From: Galerina marginata
Lineage: Eukaryota; Basidiomycota; Agaricomycetes; Agaricales; Galerinaceae
NCBI GenBank assembly: GCA_023014335.1
Contig: JAECYW010000009.1
Coordinates: 992,001-1,056,000, forward strand
Direction: 5' to 3'
DNA length: 64,000 nucleotides
Shown here piece after piece: positions 12,247 to 24,149 of this stretch (position 1 is its first letter; each line of letters begins with the position of its first letter). The position numbers were made by a program, and so were the translations under genes. The notes under the pieces were generated by a model. That model saw only the letters and a program-made list of their open reading frames with translations, did no database searches and was not told where the DNA came from.

Positions 12247-15200
12247 GGGGGGGGGCCTTGAGGGTCTTTTTCCTGTTCGGTTTTTTCGACGATGATATCT
12301 GGCGCGGCACACAACATACGACACTTGTTTATTCCTATCCCTATTCTGCCTTCGTTCAACACCATCAACACCGCTGGCTGGCTTGTCCGACGTCGACGTC
12401 ACGCTTTACGATTCATTGATTACCCTCGTCCTGGTCGATGAGATGGTCCACGGTTATACCCGCATTCATTCATCATATCACATCATTCATCCACATACAC
12501 ATACGCATGCGACGCCTCTTTACGACAACATATCAATCACATCATACGCGCTACCTATTACATGGCCACCGTTATACGAACTTTTTCTTTTTCTTTGTTC
12601 CTTTTCTTTTCTCTTTTTCTCTGTTTTTCTTCTCTTTGGATTCTCGTCTCGGTCTCTTTCTCTTCTCTCTGCATTTGTAGTCTTACCATCCCCCATCCCC
12701 CATCCATTTTCAACGTCCCCACCCACGCTCATTACGCTATACTCATCCCATTATTACAAAGGAACGAAAAATATCTTTCTGTTGTTGTTGTACTTACGTT
12801 TTTACTATGAATTGAATGAAATAGAATGAATTGAACTTTGATCAGCTTGAGTTTGAGTGAATGAGTGGATGGATGGGCCTTGGTTTCCCGGCTACTGTAC
12901 GTGTTTATGATTGAGGAGGGCATTTAAATTTTTGCCAGAGCACCAGTGGTGAACTGGGTACTTGTTGTGCGTCGAAGCACGGCATCTTGTATATACTAGA
13001 GGGAATATGGAGAATTTTCATTTCTTCCACTGCTACTACTTACATACAACGAGGTGAAGGCAGCCTGACGTGGCGGGAAACTTGGGCAGGGCGATGCGAA
13101 AGGGGCGGGATGAGTAGAGGGGAAGGCCTCTGGCCCGAGAAGCCCGAGCCTTGATTAGATTAGATGCATTCGATCACATCAACGGCTGTCTGCCAGCTTC
13201 GCACCTTGCCCACAACGCTATACTGCGTGGCTGCTCGACGAGCTACTTATCTGGACCTTACCTGACCCGAGCTGCTATCTCGCCTACTCCACTGCGAATT
13301 GGGAGTTCTAGGATCTCGAGAGCGTCTGGAAAGAAGAAACACTTGCGATCGTTTCTGGGGAGTCAGTACGCTGGGGCTCCATATCATGGGAAATTGCTTC
13401 GAGCGCCACTGTACTTGGAAGAGCTTCGTGAAAAGCCAAGTTATCTCTCTCTGAATCCGTCTGTGGAGGTTTTGATGAAGATTCAAACCCATTTTCGGTA
13501 AATTGAATGCTAAAAGATTGATGCAAGGCGATTCACGATTCTAATGAGCAACGCTGATTGGACGAGAGAAGCCAAATCCAAATACACCAGACAATTGTCG
13601 TCTTTGTCCGTCCATGTGGTGGGTCTGTCGTGAAGGATCTGCGAGGATATCAAGGGACAGGATATCGAGGGATATGGTCCTGGATATCGGGGTGCTTGTC
13701 GTTGTCAGCCTCGAACCCGACACTTGGATCAGATCTGTAGAGTGATTCGCTGACCGCCGTGAGCGGCGTCGAGTAAGTAGGTCCCTGCAGGTTGCTCCTT
13801 GTGCGCCCCCGGAATGCAGGTTGCCCTGGCGGCCCGGCGCCACACCATACTGTACATGGACCCTCTTTTTCTTCGTTTCCTCCATCGGCATGAGCCCCAT
13901 GGACCAATGGTGGTACTCAAGTATTAACCACCCTGCAATTTTTCTCGAGAATGTCAATGGGCAGGCTAGTAAGCCAATGCTGGCATTGAGGTAGGCAATC
14001 TGTTTGGCGTTCCAGGCATTACGAAAACCATGGCAGTAACTTTGAATTTAAATTCGAATTGCTGAGCCGACTTCAGCGTCCCACAAGCTTAAGGCTGCCT
14101 TACCCACCGACTACGACCAACGGATGTCGAACGTTGGTCTTATACATGTACCGGTGGCGCTTTGAATCCCAGACTAGATGGTATCGCATCTCCTGCATCC
14201 TGTACTGTTGACGGTGGTCCAAGACATTGTAGACGTTCCTGCGCGCGAGAGCCGCGCTCTGACGCAGATCCCGGTTACTGCCTCTACCTGTGGTGTCCCT
14301 GCGACACTGCCAGTGAATGTCCGTTGAATTCGCGCCGGTGCTCTTCCCTATGGATAACTTGAATTTCTGCAATATTCCTGCTGATTGTTCGGCGCCGAGC
14401 TACAACTTACTTACAGCACCCTGACCACGGCAGCTCGACCGATGCATATGGTCAAGTTCTCCGAAAAATTTGCTGAGAGTCACCTTGCTGAACCTGTTCA
14501 CATATAACTTGGAGTGGTAACACAAATAAACCACTTTGGGGATTTAACTAAGCGATTACTGCACACAACTGTTACTTCGAGCGGACGTGTTAAGCGCTAA
14601 CCATTGTCGATGTGCTTAAATTTCTTCAAGTTACAGTATATATTTTGTGCCTTCACTGGCACGAAATCGTTGACAACTTGAAGACACTGCCAATTTGAAA
14701 ATACGACGGCCAAATTCAAGTAGTCGTGCCTCATCAATTAACTGGCGTTGTGGGCTTCAATTAAGCTGCCCATAGAAAGTACGGTTGGCAAACGGAAGTT
14801 AATAAATCATACTAACTTATGTTGAAGCGCCGAGGCCGAGACTGCGATAGGGGTTACATGGCGCGGGTAATCACGATCACGTGACTGGAAATCATTGTTT
14901 TCGGATTCGGAATCGCATTGTCTTCGCTTTCCTTCCAACTTCCACTCCAGTGGCACCCACCTCCAACTCGTTACTTCAAAGTCTCCAGCCCGCTTGCCCG
15001 CTGGCTGAGCTCTCTTGATTTGCCCGATCTGTCAGATCCTGTTCGTTCCTCGAATGGTCATATCTGGATGTGTCCATGCGTCGGTGCCGAAATTTCAAAT
15101 CTTGCATCGTTACTCCAGATCCAGAAAGCAGGAGCCTCTCTTTTCTCCTTCTCTGAACGAAAAAGCGATCTGGCAAGAATAATCTAAATCTTGAAGGTTG

Positions 15201-15517
15201 AGCATATTTGTAAAGTACTCGACAATCTCATCATGGCCTGCATAGGCCTGCATCCACGAGCAAAGCCAGATTGCGCTTACATATGATATTATAGGACCTC
15301 CTATGTTCTCCCATGCAGAATGGCAGTTTCCGAGGGTTATTTGCCTTGTGAACGTGAGCGGAACCGCTATTTCGCAATCAGTGGCTCCCAATCCCATGAT
15401 CGATCATCGTGCAGGTTGTCGGTTGTTTTATTGGCATTATAAGATTCAAGCCCTCTTCTTGCCATTGGTATCTAACCCCATTCACGTCTTGTGGCCCACA
15501 GTGGCTGGCGTCTCCTT
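12247..15517. other. Intergenic, no supported gene
   Basis: The ste6 3' region is followed by CT-rich sequence at 12.58-12.73 kb. Short open frames at 13.15-13.95 kb run on both strands without motifs or a plausible splice chain. From 14.4 kb the DNA is AT-richer and leads to the first DUF6533 gene. I cannot exclude a decayed gene at 13.2-13.5 kb. Confidence 0.55.
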
Positions 15518-17350
15518 ATGGATAATGCTCTCTTCTCGACGCTGAAGGATTCTCAGGTTATTTCTTACCTGTGGGGTGAGCTTTCTTTCCTACCCTTGTT
15601 GTTCTTGGGAAATATTCATTTCCATCAGCTTCTTCGTTGACGGTTCTTTGCTACGATACGGTGCAAAACCTTCCTGAAGAGGTGCGTTTCTCGCATCGCA
15701 TGTTTCGAGTCCCACCTGAAGTTGGATGCAGATTACCTATATCTGGAGGTACGCGTCATGGTTTGTCTCAACCAGTCTATGGGAGACGGTGTTCAAAGTC
15801 TCCAGATCGAAGTGGTCGACCCCAAAATTTCTATACTTATTTCTTCGGTATTGGTCAATATTTGTGATTATGTGAGTCGGTCATGTGTATTCAAGAAAAG
15901 GCTCTGATTTTTCTCCAGAATCAACCTCGTCGGTCAGTGGAATTGAGAACCGTTCTATCTGTGTTCGAATGTTGAATGTTAGGCCATCAGCGGGCTTAGT
16001 CGTGCAACGTTCTATTCAGGTGCGCCATGAATAATTAAATTGCATTGCTCCTATGTTAAACTCTTCCGTCAGAGGTACCGGCTTCATTCAGTCATTCTTG
16101 TATTGTCCCTAACTGTTCTTCGTCGCATCTCCAGGTGCCGGCACTATGGGTGGTTTTCCGCTACACTGTAGGTTGTCGATCTTGACTGCAATCTTTCATA
16201 TGATTAGTAACCCCTCACAGTGCAGGGAGCATAATGTCCTCACTCGTTATCGACGTCATCCTTGCCGTGCGATTAGCCGCCTTGTACAGTCATCAGCCGA
16301 AGTGTACGTCGACCCCTGATTCTTGCTGCCTTATATTGATAGTTCCGTTGTTAGTCCTTTACGTTATATACTTCCTCCTCGTTGGTATGTCTATTCCATG
16401 CTTAAAAGTGACCACTCTCTTACCTGCCAGGAACCTTGCTAGTTGAATTTGCTGTGAGTCACCATTGCTTTGACCCTCTCATTTGGTCCTAGTCTTAGGT
16501 CTCTCCAGATACAATTCTACGTCGGAATCAGGATCAGTGTATTGGTTTGGGAGACTACCTTCGTTGTTCCAGAAGGTATACCGCTGAAGGGCTGTCTTTC
16601 CTCGCCTAATCTTGCTGTGACAATACCTAGCTGGTGAGAACTGATATCCTTCCACATTTTAGTATGGATCTCGCTAAACTTTTTTAGGATATCGAATCTT
16701 ACAATTTCCGGTACATCTTTCCTTCAAACCGTAACAACTCGAATGAAACTGAAGAATAAAGGCAGTGGCTTTCTTTTCAATGATGGCCAGAAAATCTTGG
16801 CAATCCTTGCAAAATGGTCGCCACGCTGAACGTCGGGCTCGATTTTCGCCACTGATGGAGGCTTTTGTGCGAGACGGAAGCGTCTATTTCGTTTTGTAAG
16901 CATTGTTTGTTCTTTCTACAAACGGTTTCCTGACCGCTACTTGATCTTGCTAGCAATGTCGGTGAGTCTGTAGTCTTGAATTCTAAAATTCAACGTTGAC
17001 CATCATGGAAAGTTGCTTTGATCAGCGGGTCATTGAATAACTATCTAGTGCATGGACCGCTCATATCAGCGTATACGCCGTGAGTTTGAATTTTTAATTC
17101 TGAATAAGTTGCCTGACAGACTTGAAATTTAGATGGGTTCTGAGTTTATACGCCATCATGGTATGTATATGTCTTCCTAATATCTGGCGATACACTGGTT
17201 TAACAATATCGGTGTCTCTTCAACCAGGGGTCCCGTCTCGTTATTAACTTACGCTCAGCGGCCGCCTCTGGCTCCTCTTTTAGCTCTTACTTGGGGTCCG
17301 AGTTTCAAACTCGGGACGATCCTGCTTTTCACCACTCCGAAAATACTTGA
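15518..17350 (+). CDS. DUF6533-type seven-helix membrane protein, paralog A
   Basis: First of four tandem paralogs. It starts MDNALFSTLKDSQVISYLW and then splices to the DUF6533-like core CYDTVQNLPEE + ITYIWR (the family norm is YDxxLTLxxEvxyIW). Later exons give KFLYLFLRYWS, a segment around SSLVIDVILAVRLAALY, the loop ending KGCLSSPNL, FVRDGSVYFVL and the hallmark terminal exon GSRLVINLR, stopping at 17350. About fifteen introns of 45-70 nt interrupt it. The 8-nt microexon is at 16955-16962, and the exon that is 11 nt in the other paralogs is longer here. Seven hydrophobic segments are predicted by eye. The exon matching YSTIQTS in the other copies is poorly preserved, so part of the 15.9-16.1 kb model is uncertain. 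Biochemical function of the family is unknown. Confidence 0.7.
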
Positions 17351-18331
17351 TGATCTCTCGTTCATGGCTTCTTGCGTAGAATCTACAGAGTTAATAAATC
17401 CTCTTGATCGCCGCCGGAAGTGACAACATATCGATCTCCATATGGTCATCGACTGAGCCCCGAGCCCCATCTACATCACGGTCTCAGTGCCTCGGAGCAT
17501 TGCCCCGGAGCATTACTTATACCGTGAATCATGGATATGTCGTGTCTCAAAGGTTGGGTGTCGTTCAAGATCTCGCAAGGCCAATCGATTTGCCTTGCAA
17601 CGTCGGTCCGCCCGATGTCATGGTCTTGATACAGATCCAGTCGAAAGTCCTTGTTCTTCTTTCGTCGAAGGCTGCTCAGTGCTCACTGGTATTGTCGAGG
17701 AATCTTCGGACTCCGGAGGGATCTTCGCCATTCAATTCGAATAAATCCAGACTCTTCATTCTTTTGTATCTTCAAATCTCAAAACGGGCAATCAGTTCGC
17801 ATTGGTTCAGCTATAACCTGTATCATGGAGATGAGGAAGGTCCATTCAACGGCACATTTTCCAGCCACCACCTCGATCATCGCTGTCGAAGATTTCATGC
17901 AAACGTCGTTTATCGAAGACATCATTAAATTAAAGCTCCCAATGCAACCGCAACAAGCTCCGAAGTGGGTCCGCGCCGTGAATGCACGGCCCAAAAGCTC
18001 TCACAAAGTCACAACCTCTTACAACCGCACTTAAACGGCTTTGAACAGCTTTGAACCTGTATATTCGAAACTTGTGCCGCTGGATATGAATTCTGATATT
18101 CCCTCGTGATACATCGTGCCCTTCTCTGCCCTTCTCCCCACGCGCCTTGTTAAGTATCATTTGAACCTGCCCTGGAGGCTGGAGTGGGATAACCCGACCT
18201 CGAAAACATCCGTGAATGGGCAGGGATGAGTATATAGCTCGAAGGGTTTGGAAAAATTGAAGACAATTTTCCCACTTGTGACTTCCGACGACCAGCAACG
18301 GGAATAGCTGGGCCATTCTTCGCCTCTAGTT
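17351..18331. other. Intergenic between DUF6533 paralogs A and B
   Basis: No gene seen. Overlapping short frames at 17.4-18.0 kb have no domain signature. A TATA-like TATATAG lies at 18231-18237, 95 nt upstream of the paralog B start. Confidence 0.6.
18231..18237 (+). promoter_or_regulatory. TATA-like box of DUF6533 paralog B
   Basis: TATATAG lies 95 nt upstream of the Met at 18332, on the same strand. Paralog D has a TATATAA 62 nt upstream of its own start, so both copies share this arrangement. Core-promoter function is inferred from position only. Confidence 0.4.
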
Positions 18332-20225
18332 ATGGACGTGGGCGCCGCCCTCCGCAAGGCGGTCTGGGAGTCGCAGGTAACGTCCTACGTCTGGGGTGAG
18401 TTGCATGGTTAATTCCTGCTGTGAAATTACTTAAACCTTGCTTTAACCATTCTATGCCTTCCCATGGGTTTATTCTGCGCTTGCAGTCTCTGGACTCGTG
18501 GTTTTAACGTACGACACAATATCAACATTACCGCGGGAGGTCTGTGCAGTCCTTTTGTTATCATTTATCTTGTTCACGAATTTCGCCCAGGTTACCTACA
18601 TTTGGAGGTAAATTCCGTTGATCGTTAAACTCCTCTGGAGGCTGATAATGATGCATGGGAAGGGCAAAATGGTCTCTTCCAAAAGTGCTATACTTGTCGT
18701 TGAGATACCTGGGCCTTGTTCAAGCAATGTGAGGACCACAATCTCCTCCTTATGCGCGTCTGAGATTTTGTTTTCATTGATCTCATAGCATGTATGCCGC
18801 GAGTAAGCCTCTCCCTCAATCGTCTCGTTGCTCGTTTCGATTGACGCACCGTTTATTCTCAAATCTAGCATACTCGACCGTCCAAACTTCTGTGAAAGTA
18901 GGTACCCCGATTGATCTACTACAGTAATTCCATTGATGTTCGGATTTGCAGAGGTTTTGTGGTTTGCCTTCACTCAAACTGTCCTATTATCCCTATCCAT
19001 GTCTTTTCATTCGACCAGGTGTCGGGCCTTCTACTGGTTTGCAATGACCATGTATGTGTAAAGCTGATTTTGTATACTCTGACTTGATTGTTTTGGCAGT
19101 GGCTCCAATATACCGCTCATATTGTTTGTAAACGGGATCCTTGGCCTTCGACTCTATGCATTATACTCACGAAACATCAAAGGTATGAAAGTCAATCTCC
19201 CGCTCACTTTCTAACCTACTCTTACGTCGATTCTGTCCCTCACAGTGCTTTGTTTTCTATCGTTGATATTCTTGGGTGAGTAAAGCTCGGCCTCCGAACA
19301 ACAATTGAAACCCCGGCTGATCTACATTTAGGAGAGTTCGGGGTAAGTGATACTTCCAACTTGACAGGGCGTCTTTTCACATCATCGTCTAGGTACAAAT
19401 GTACATCATAGCCAAAGTAGGCCCGTCGACTGTGGACACGGCGTTTGTGCCTCCGTCTGGTGTCCCAATACTGGGTTGTTTGACTGACCCAGATCTGTCT
19501 CCCACAAAATTGGCCTGGTGAGTAACCATACCCAAGTCGCTGGATACTCACCATTGCTAATTTATTCGCGGACAGGGCCGCTGGAATAACCGTCGCTGGT
19601 ATGGACCTTTCGAATGGATATTCTGAGTCGAATAATGACAACAACTTGAAATATTTCAGTGGTATGTTTCCTTATGACAGTCGCAAAATTTTTTGAGGCT
19701 GCCCTTGAGGCATGGCGAGCTGGATGGCGTATAAGGCTTTCTCCTCTAGCAAGTGCCTTCATTCGGGATGGAACGGTCTACTTTCTGGCGTAAGTCGCAC
19801 TGGAGATATATAACTCAAAAGGATTACTGATCTTTCTCCAGAATCCTGGGTGTGTGCAATTATTTCTACCTTGAACCCTTTTCGCTAGCGCTCACCTGTG
19901 GTAAAGTGACATTAACAGGTGGTGCCGTGAATTCTTCACTTGTTCCCGGCCCTTTCGTCGTATTATACGAGCCGTGCGTTTTGTTTTTTATCGTCCCCTT
20001 TTGACACCGCTAACTTAAATCATTTGGAAGATGGATGGCTGTTTCCCTTGTGGTTGCTGTGAGTATCTCTCACCCTCATTCAGATTTCCTTATAACGATC
20101 TCTAAAAGGGGTCTCGTCTTGTCCTAAATTTGCGCGAAGCTGCTTTTAACGATTTCTCTCTACATTCCGAATCCATGTTTAATTCTGCACTAAGGGGACT
20201 AGAGACTTCTCCTGCTCATGTATGA
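18332..20225 (+). CDS. DUF6533-type seven-helix membrane protein, paralog B
   Basis: Starts MDVGAALRKAVWESQVTSYVW and joins SGLVVLTYDTISTLPRE + VTYIWR, the DUF6533 core. Following exons give KVLYLSLRYLGLVQ, AYSTVQTSVK, CRAFYWFAMTM, LILFVNGILGLRLYALY, VLCFLSLIFL, an extracellular-loop-like stretch ending VPILGCLTDPD, FIRDGTVYFLA and terminal GSRLVLNLREAA. About sixteen exons. Microexons are 19332-19342 (11 nt) and 19842-19849 (8 nt). Roughly 300 residues with seven hydrophobic segments and no signal peptide. It matches paralogs C and D exon by exon, so the array arose by tandem duplication of an already intron-rich gene. Function unknown; membrane location is inferred from hydrophobicity. Confidence 0.8.
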
Positions 20226-20589
20226 CCTACGGGTTATTTATAAATGTAGATTGTTGTATTCTTAGTTGAAGGGTAAATCCGTCAGTCAAAATCCTCATCT
20301 TGTATTGCATGTCCTGTGCACTCGGGCACTTGCCACTTGGTGTCCACATGGTGTTAACGAGTCCCGATTCGAGGCGGGATTTTCCTAAGAACTTTCCTAA
20401 TTGACAATGACATCTTCTGTCCCGCGCTTCTGCCACCGCCACAGTATGACATCTGATGGTCGCACGCGACTCGGAGTGCCTTAAATATTGCTATCATTCA
20501 GTTTGCGAAAAATGTACTTCCGGAGGCCCTCATACCGACACAACTAGCTACTGGATCGGGCTCGGGCTCTGCTATTTGTTACCTGGCTT
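20226..20589. other. Intergenic between DUF6533 paralogs B and C
   Basis: Only 364 nt separate the stop of B from the start of C. It must hold both the B terminator and the C promoter. I see no gene and no clear TATA box. Confidence 0.6.
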
Positions 20590-22463
20590 ATGCCTCTCCA
20601 TGACCCTCTCGTAGGGATCACGGATACTAGAATAGCATCATATGTCTGGGGTGAGTGGTTCAAGCGTTGTTGTCCAGTTTCATTTCCCCTTACTCACTCG
20701 ATGCAGTCTCTGGGCTAGTCGTCTTGACCTACGATATGATACTGACTCTTCCTCGTGAGGCGAGTATCCCTGTCCCTCGATATTGTCACTGCACTCATCC
20801 TTTTTAACTAGGTAACTTACATTTGGAGGTGATCACCCAGCCCGAAACAAACACTGGTCATAACTAACAACGGCCCAGCAGGGAGAAGCGGTCGCTTCCT
20901 TCAGCATTATATCTAACGCTGAGATACTGGGGTCTCTTTCAAGTAGTGTGAGTGCTACGTGTCGGTTTGGATGTGACCCAATGGATGAGGACTTCCAACA
21001 GGGCAAGCACCATTAGTGAGCAATTGCAACTATGCCCAGCCAACGTTTATCGCTGAACGCCTTTCTTTACAGTATATTCGACCATTCAGACTTCCGTTCA
21101 AGTGAGTATATCCGCCTTTCAGCGAACGAACGCGGCTCAGGTTGACATATGATCTACAGAGGTCTCAATTACTCTTTCTCCAATATTTGAAAACCAGTGG
21201 CTTACTCTCGGCCTTCCTTCCCCCTCCTTGGGCCCCACAGATGCCAGTTGTTCTTTGGTTTTGTTGCTTCGATGTATGAAAAATTAAACTTCGGACTTGG
21301 ACTTCTTCGGCTGACAAATTTACAGTGGGTCGAATACTGTCCTCATACTCCTCGTAAACGGTATCCTCGGCATCCGTTTGTATGCTCTTTATAACCGCAG
21401 TCATAAAGGTATTGGCCTACATCTTCCTACCATTACTTGTTTGACCCGAAGTTTATCGCTTGCAGTGCTTTTCTTTCTATGCATCCTCTTCGCGGGTAGG
21501 TGACCTTTCGTGACATACAGGAAACCTCTGAGCGTGGCCTTGTTACTTGCTCTAGGGGAGTTTACGGTTAGTCCACTCTTTGAAAGTAAGGAAGAATATT
21601 TTCCTTACCAGTAAATGTTATAGGTACTGGCATTTACCGCAGTGAAAATCGGGATATCAACTGTGAGCACCGCATCTCTGCCACCACCCGGTATCCCGAT
21701 CCTTGGCTGTTTGACTTCCCCTCCTAATACCTCCATGATAAAACTTGCCTGGTTAGTGCTAGTGCTGGAGTTACCGATATTGTGCATCCATGGCTTATTT
21801 CGTGTTGTAGGATTGCCTCCATAATCGCCGCCGGTATGAACCTAGTCGAATGATCTGCATGGTGATTAAACATTACTCAGTGGTGTGCTTCATCATGACG
21901 ATGGTAAGATTTATTCAATCCGGTGAAGAACTACAAGAGCCTGGATTGCGGAGGAGGTTTCCTCCTCTAGCGAGGGCCTTCATTCAAGACGGAGCCGTGT
22001 ACTTTCTAGCGTGAGTTGTTTCAGAATGTAAAATTATTTTGCTCACTACATATGTATTGAAATGTGATTTAGTGTCGTCGGTGCGTGCGCCTGCTTCTAT
22101 TCTCTTTCGAGTTTCTGAAGCGTATCTTGGCCCCGATAATATAGCAACACTGTCAGCTGGCGCCGCTACCACGTCATTCGTCCGCAGCCCTCTTATTGTC
22201 CTCTATGAACCGTATGTACAGTACTGTCATTTTCCACACGGAACTTGTACTGAAATTTGTGACGCTAGATGGGTGGCTGCCTCCCTGATTGTTACTGTGG
22301 GTTTACGTTTAACCTCTTTCTTTCTTATTGCTGACAATTCAAATAGGGCTCCAGGCTAGTTCTCAACTTACGGGAAGCGGCGGTTACTGATTTCTCCAAT
22401 AATGTATTTGAATCTCTTGTCAGGGACCTCGAACTGGAAAGCCTTCCCACAACGGCATGGTGA
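20590..22463 (+). CDS. DUF6533-type seven-helix membrane protein, paralog C
   Basis: Starts MPLHDPLVGITDTRIASYVW and continues SGLVVLTYDMILTLPRE + VTYIWR. The exon ending PRE appears to use a GC donor (intron 20760-20811, GCGAGT...TAG) where the paralogs use GT. Later pieces are RSLPSALYLTLRYWGLFQ, YSTIQTSVQ, CQLFFGFVASM, LILLVNGILGIRLYALY, VLFFLCILFA, a conserved loop (PPPGIPILGCLTSPP), FIQDGAVYFLA and GSRLVLNLREAA. The stop is at 22461-22463. Microexons are 21556-21566 (11 nt) and 22073-22080 (8 nt). It is the closest relative of D in the loop region. Seven hydrophobic segments; function unknown. Confidence 0.8.
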
Positions 22464-24149
22464 CGCGACTCTCTGTAGCGGATGCTCAGCGTCCCATAAA
22501 ATAATTGGCCAAATAGGCAATAGCAATTTAAGCAATGTGTACCGCAAGTTCAGAAGGGTGGTCGGTGTGTTCGGTAAAACAACACACTTGATTTTTATGC
22601 CGCTGTTGTTCCTGTCCCGCCATGCTATGGCCCAAATAAACCATAATTTAATCAATCAGCTAATGCACTTTGACCGCAAGTACTTCCCTCGGGAGTCCTA
22701 ACTCCCAACCGCGCAAACCAAAAGAGCACCATAATGTCAAATTTCGACCACCTACTTTTTCGCTTGACAACAAGTCGTCTATGGGGCCTTGTGAAATGCC
22801 TGTTCATTGACGGACTGAGTCCCAGGACATGCGCTTTAGGTTAGCTAGGTCTGGGACTCCTGGCCGTGCGACTTTCTTTCCGGGGTAAACAAGGACACTG
22901 ATAGCTACTGTATAGGGACGTATATGCCAATGATATGCCGCAAGTTTTGACCTCAACGCGGTGTAGTCGCAGGTTGCCTTTATTGCCGCGCTCACTCTTC
23001 CGAAGCATGTTTCTGGGAGACGGGCGCTTAAACATTGTAATATTAAGTGAGCATCCCCTGCATTTGATATATAAGCATCGATGGTGCAACACAGTACATT
23101 GAATTCTATGAAGTACTGGGTCGTGTTTTTGGCACAACCACTCGAACCAGCCATTCCGAGCCTGAGATTCCTATCTGCAGATTCTGCACCCGGTCCTAGT
23201 CTCTCCTAGCCAGACTGCGACCCACGTGTTTCCATATTTGCGTCCTGCTTAGGGGAAATACAGCCCCTTGGATAACCTATTGGTAGTTATATTGAATACC
23301 CCTGCCCCAGTTCAGGAAAATCGCAATCGATCACCTTGAAGAGGTCGCCATGCAACTAGTGGCGTCAATAATGGGCATAATTGAAGCATAGAGGAGCCAA
23401 AAAAGACGATTAATAATAAACTCTGACTCGGTATTCCATGGATAAAGCCTGAATCTTACTTTTACTCGGCCTGAGCTTTTTGTCGGTCCATATCCTACTT
23501 CGCCTAAATATGTCCTGACGGTCCGTCATTTTTTCAAGAGATTCCAGGCATTTTATTGAGCCAATTAACCAATTCTCTTGGACACCACGTGTATTTCCTT
23601 GGGAGTCTCTGCACTCCTGATATGCTGCTTCTGGGCCATCATACCAGCCTAAAATGCTTATCCTAGAGGAGTCCGATAACAGAATTTACGTCTCCCACTT
23701 CCGTGTCCGGGTGTGCCGTGCCGTGTTCCCTTCCGTTTTTCTGCAAACACGAACATTCTGCGGTGCATGCAAAAATTAATCGGCACCGTTGTGCCCCGAC
23801 CGCTTTCTCGTGCCCTACCCAACGGATTAGCGAAGTAAAAAGGTCTCAATGCTCAGAACTGAAGTTTAACTGAAGTTTAAACTGGCAGGAACTCAGCAGA
23901 AGTTATGGTTCTATAATTGGGCCAACCGGTTAAAAGTATACCCATCAGAAATTGATCCCCGTGTTCCGAATCAGCCTAAAATATTTTAATTAAAATCGCG
24001 GAATTTTGCGCAGCTAGTTCTTGTTCTTGACCCGGGTGCTATGCGAGGCTAAATCTGCGATTGAAATTCGAGGAGGACGCGCATTAGTATATAACCTCTG
24101 GATCCCTCCACATCATGCGCACCTTGCTCGACCCCTTGTTGTCTGACCG
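22464..24149. other. Intergenic between DUF6533 paralogs C and D
   Basis: This 1.7 kb is long compared with the B-C gap. It holds short open frames on both strands but no recognisable exon or motif. It could contain a decayed fifth copy, but I could not find the hallmark YD..LT..E..YIW or GSR.VLNLRE exons in it. Confidence 0.55.
24088..24094 (+). promoter_or_regulatory. TATA-like box of DUF6533 paralog D
   Basis: TATATAA lies 62 nt upstream of the chosen Met at 24150, in a position comparable to that in paralog B. Inferred from position only. Confidence 0.4.

Noticed and set aside
13151..13957. Possible gene at 13.2-13.9 kb
   Set aside because: Frames on both strands are short, and I found no consistent exon chain or recognisable domain.
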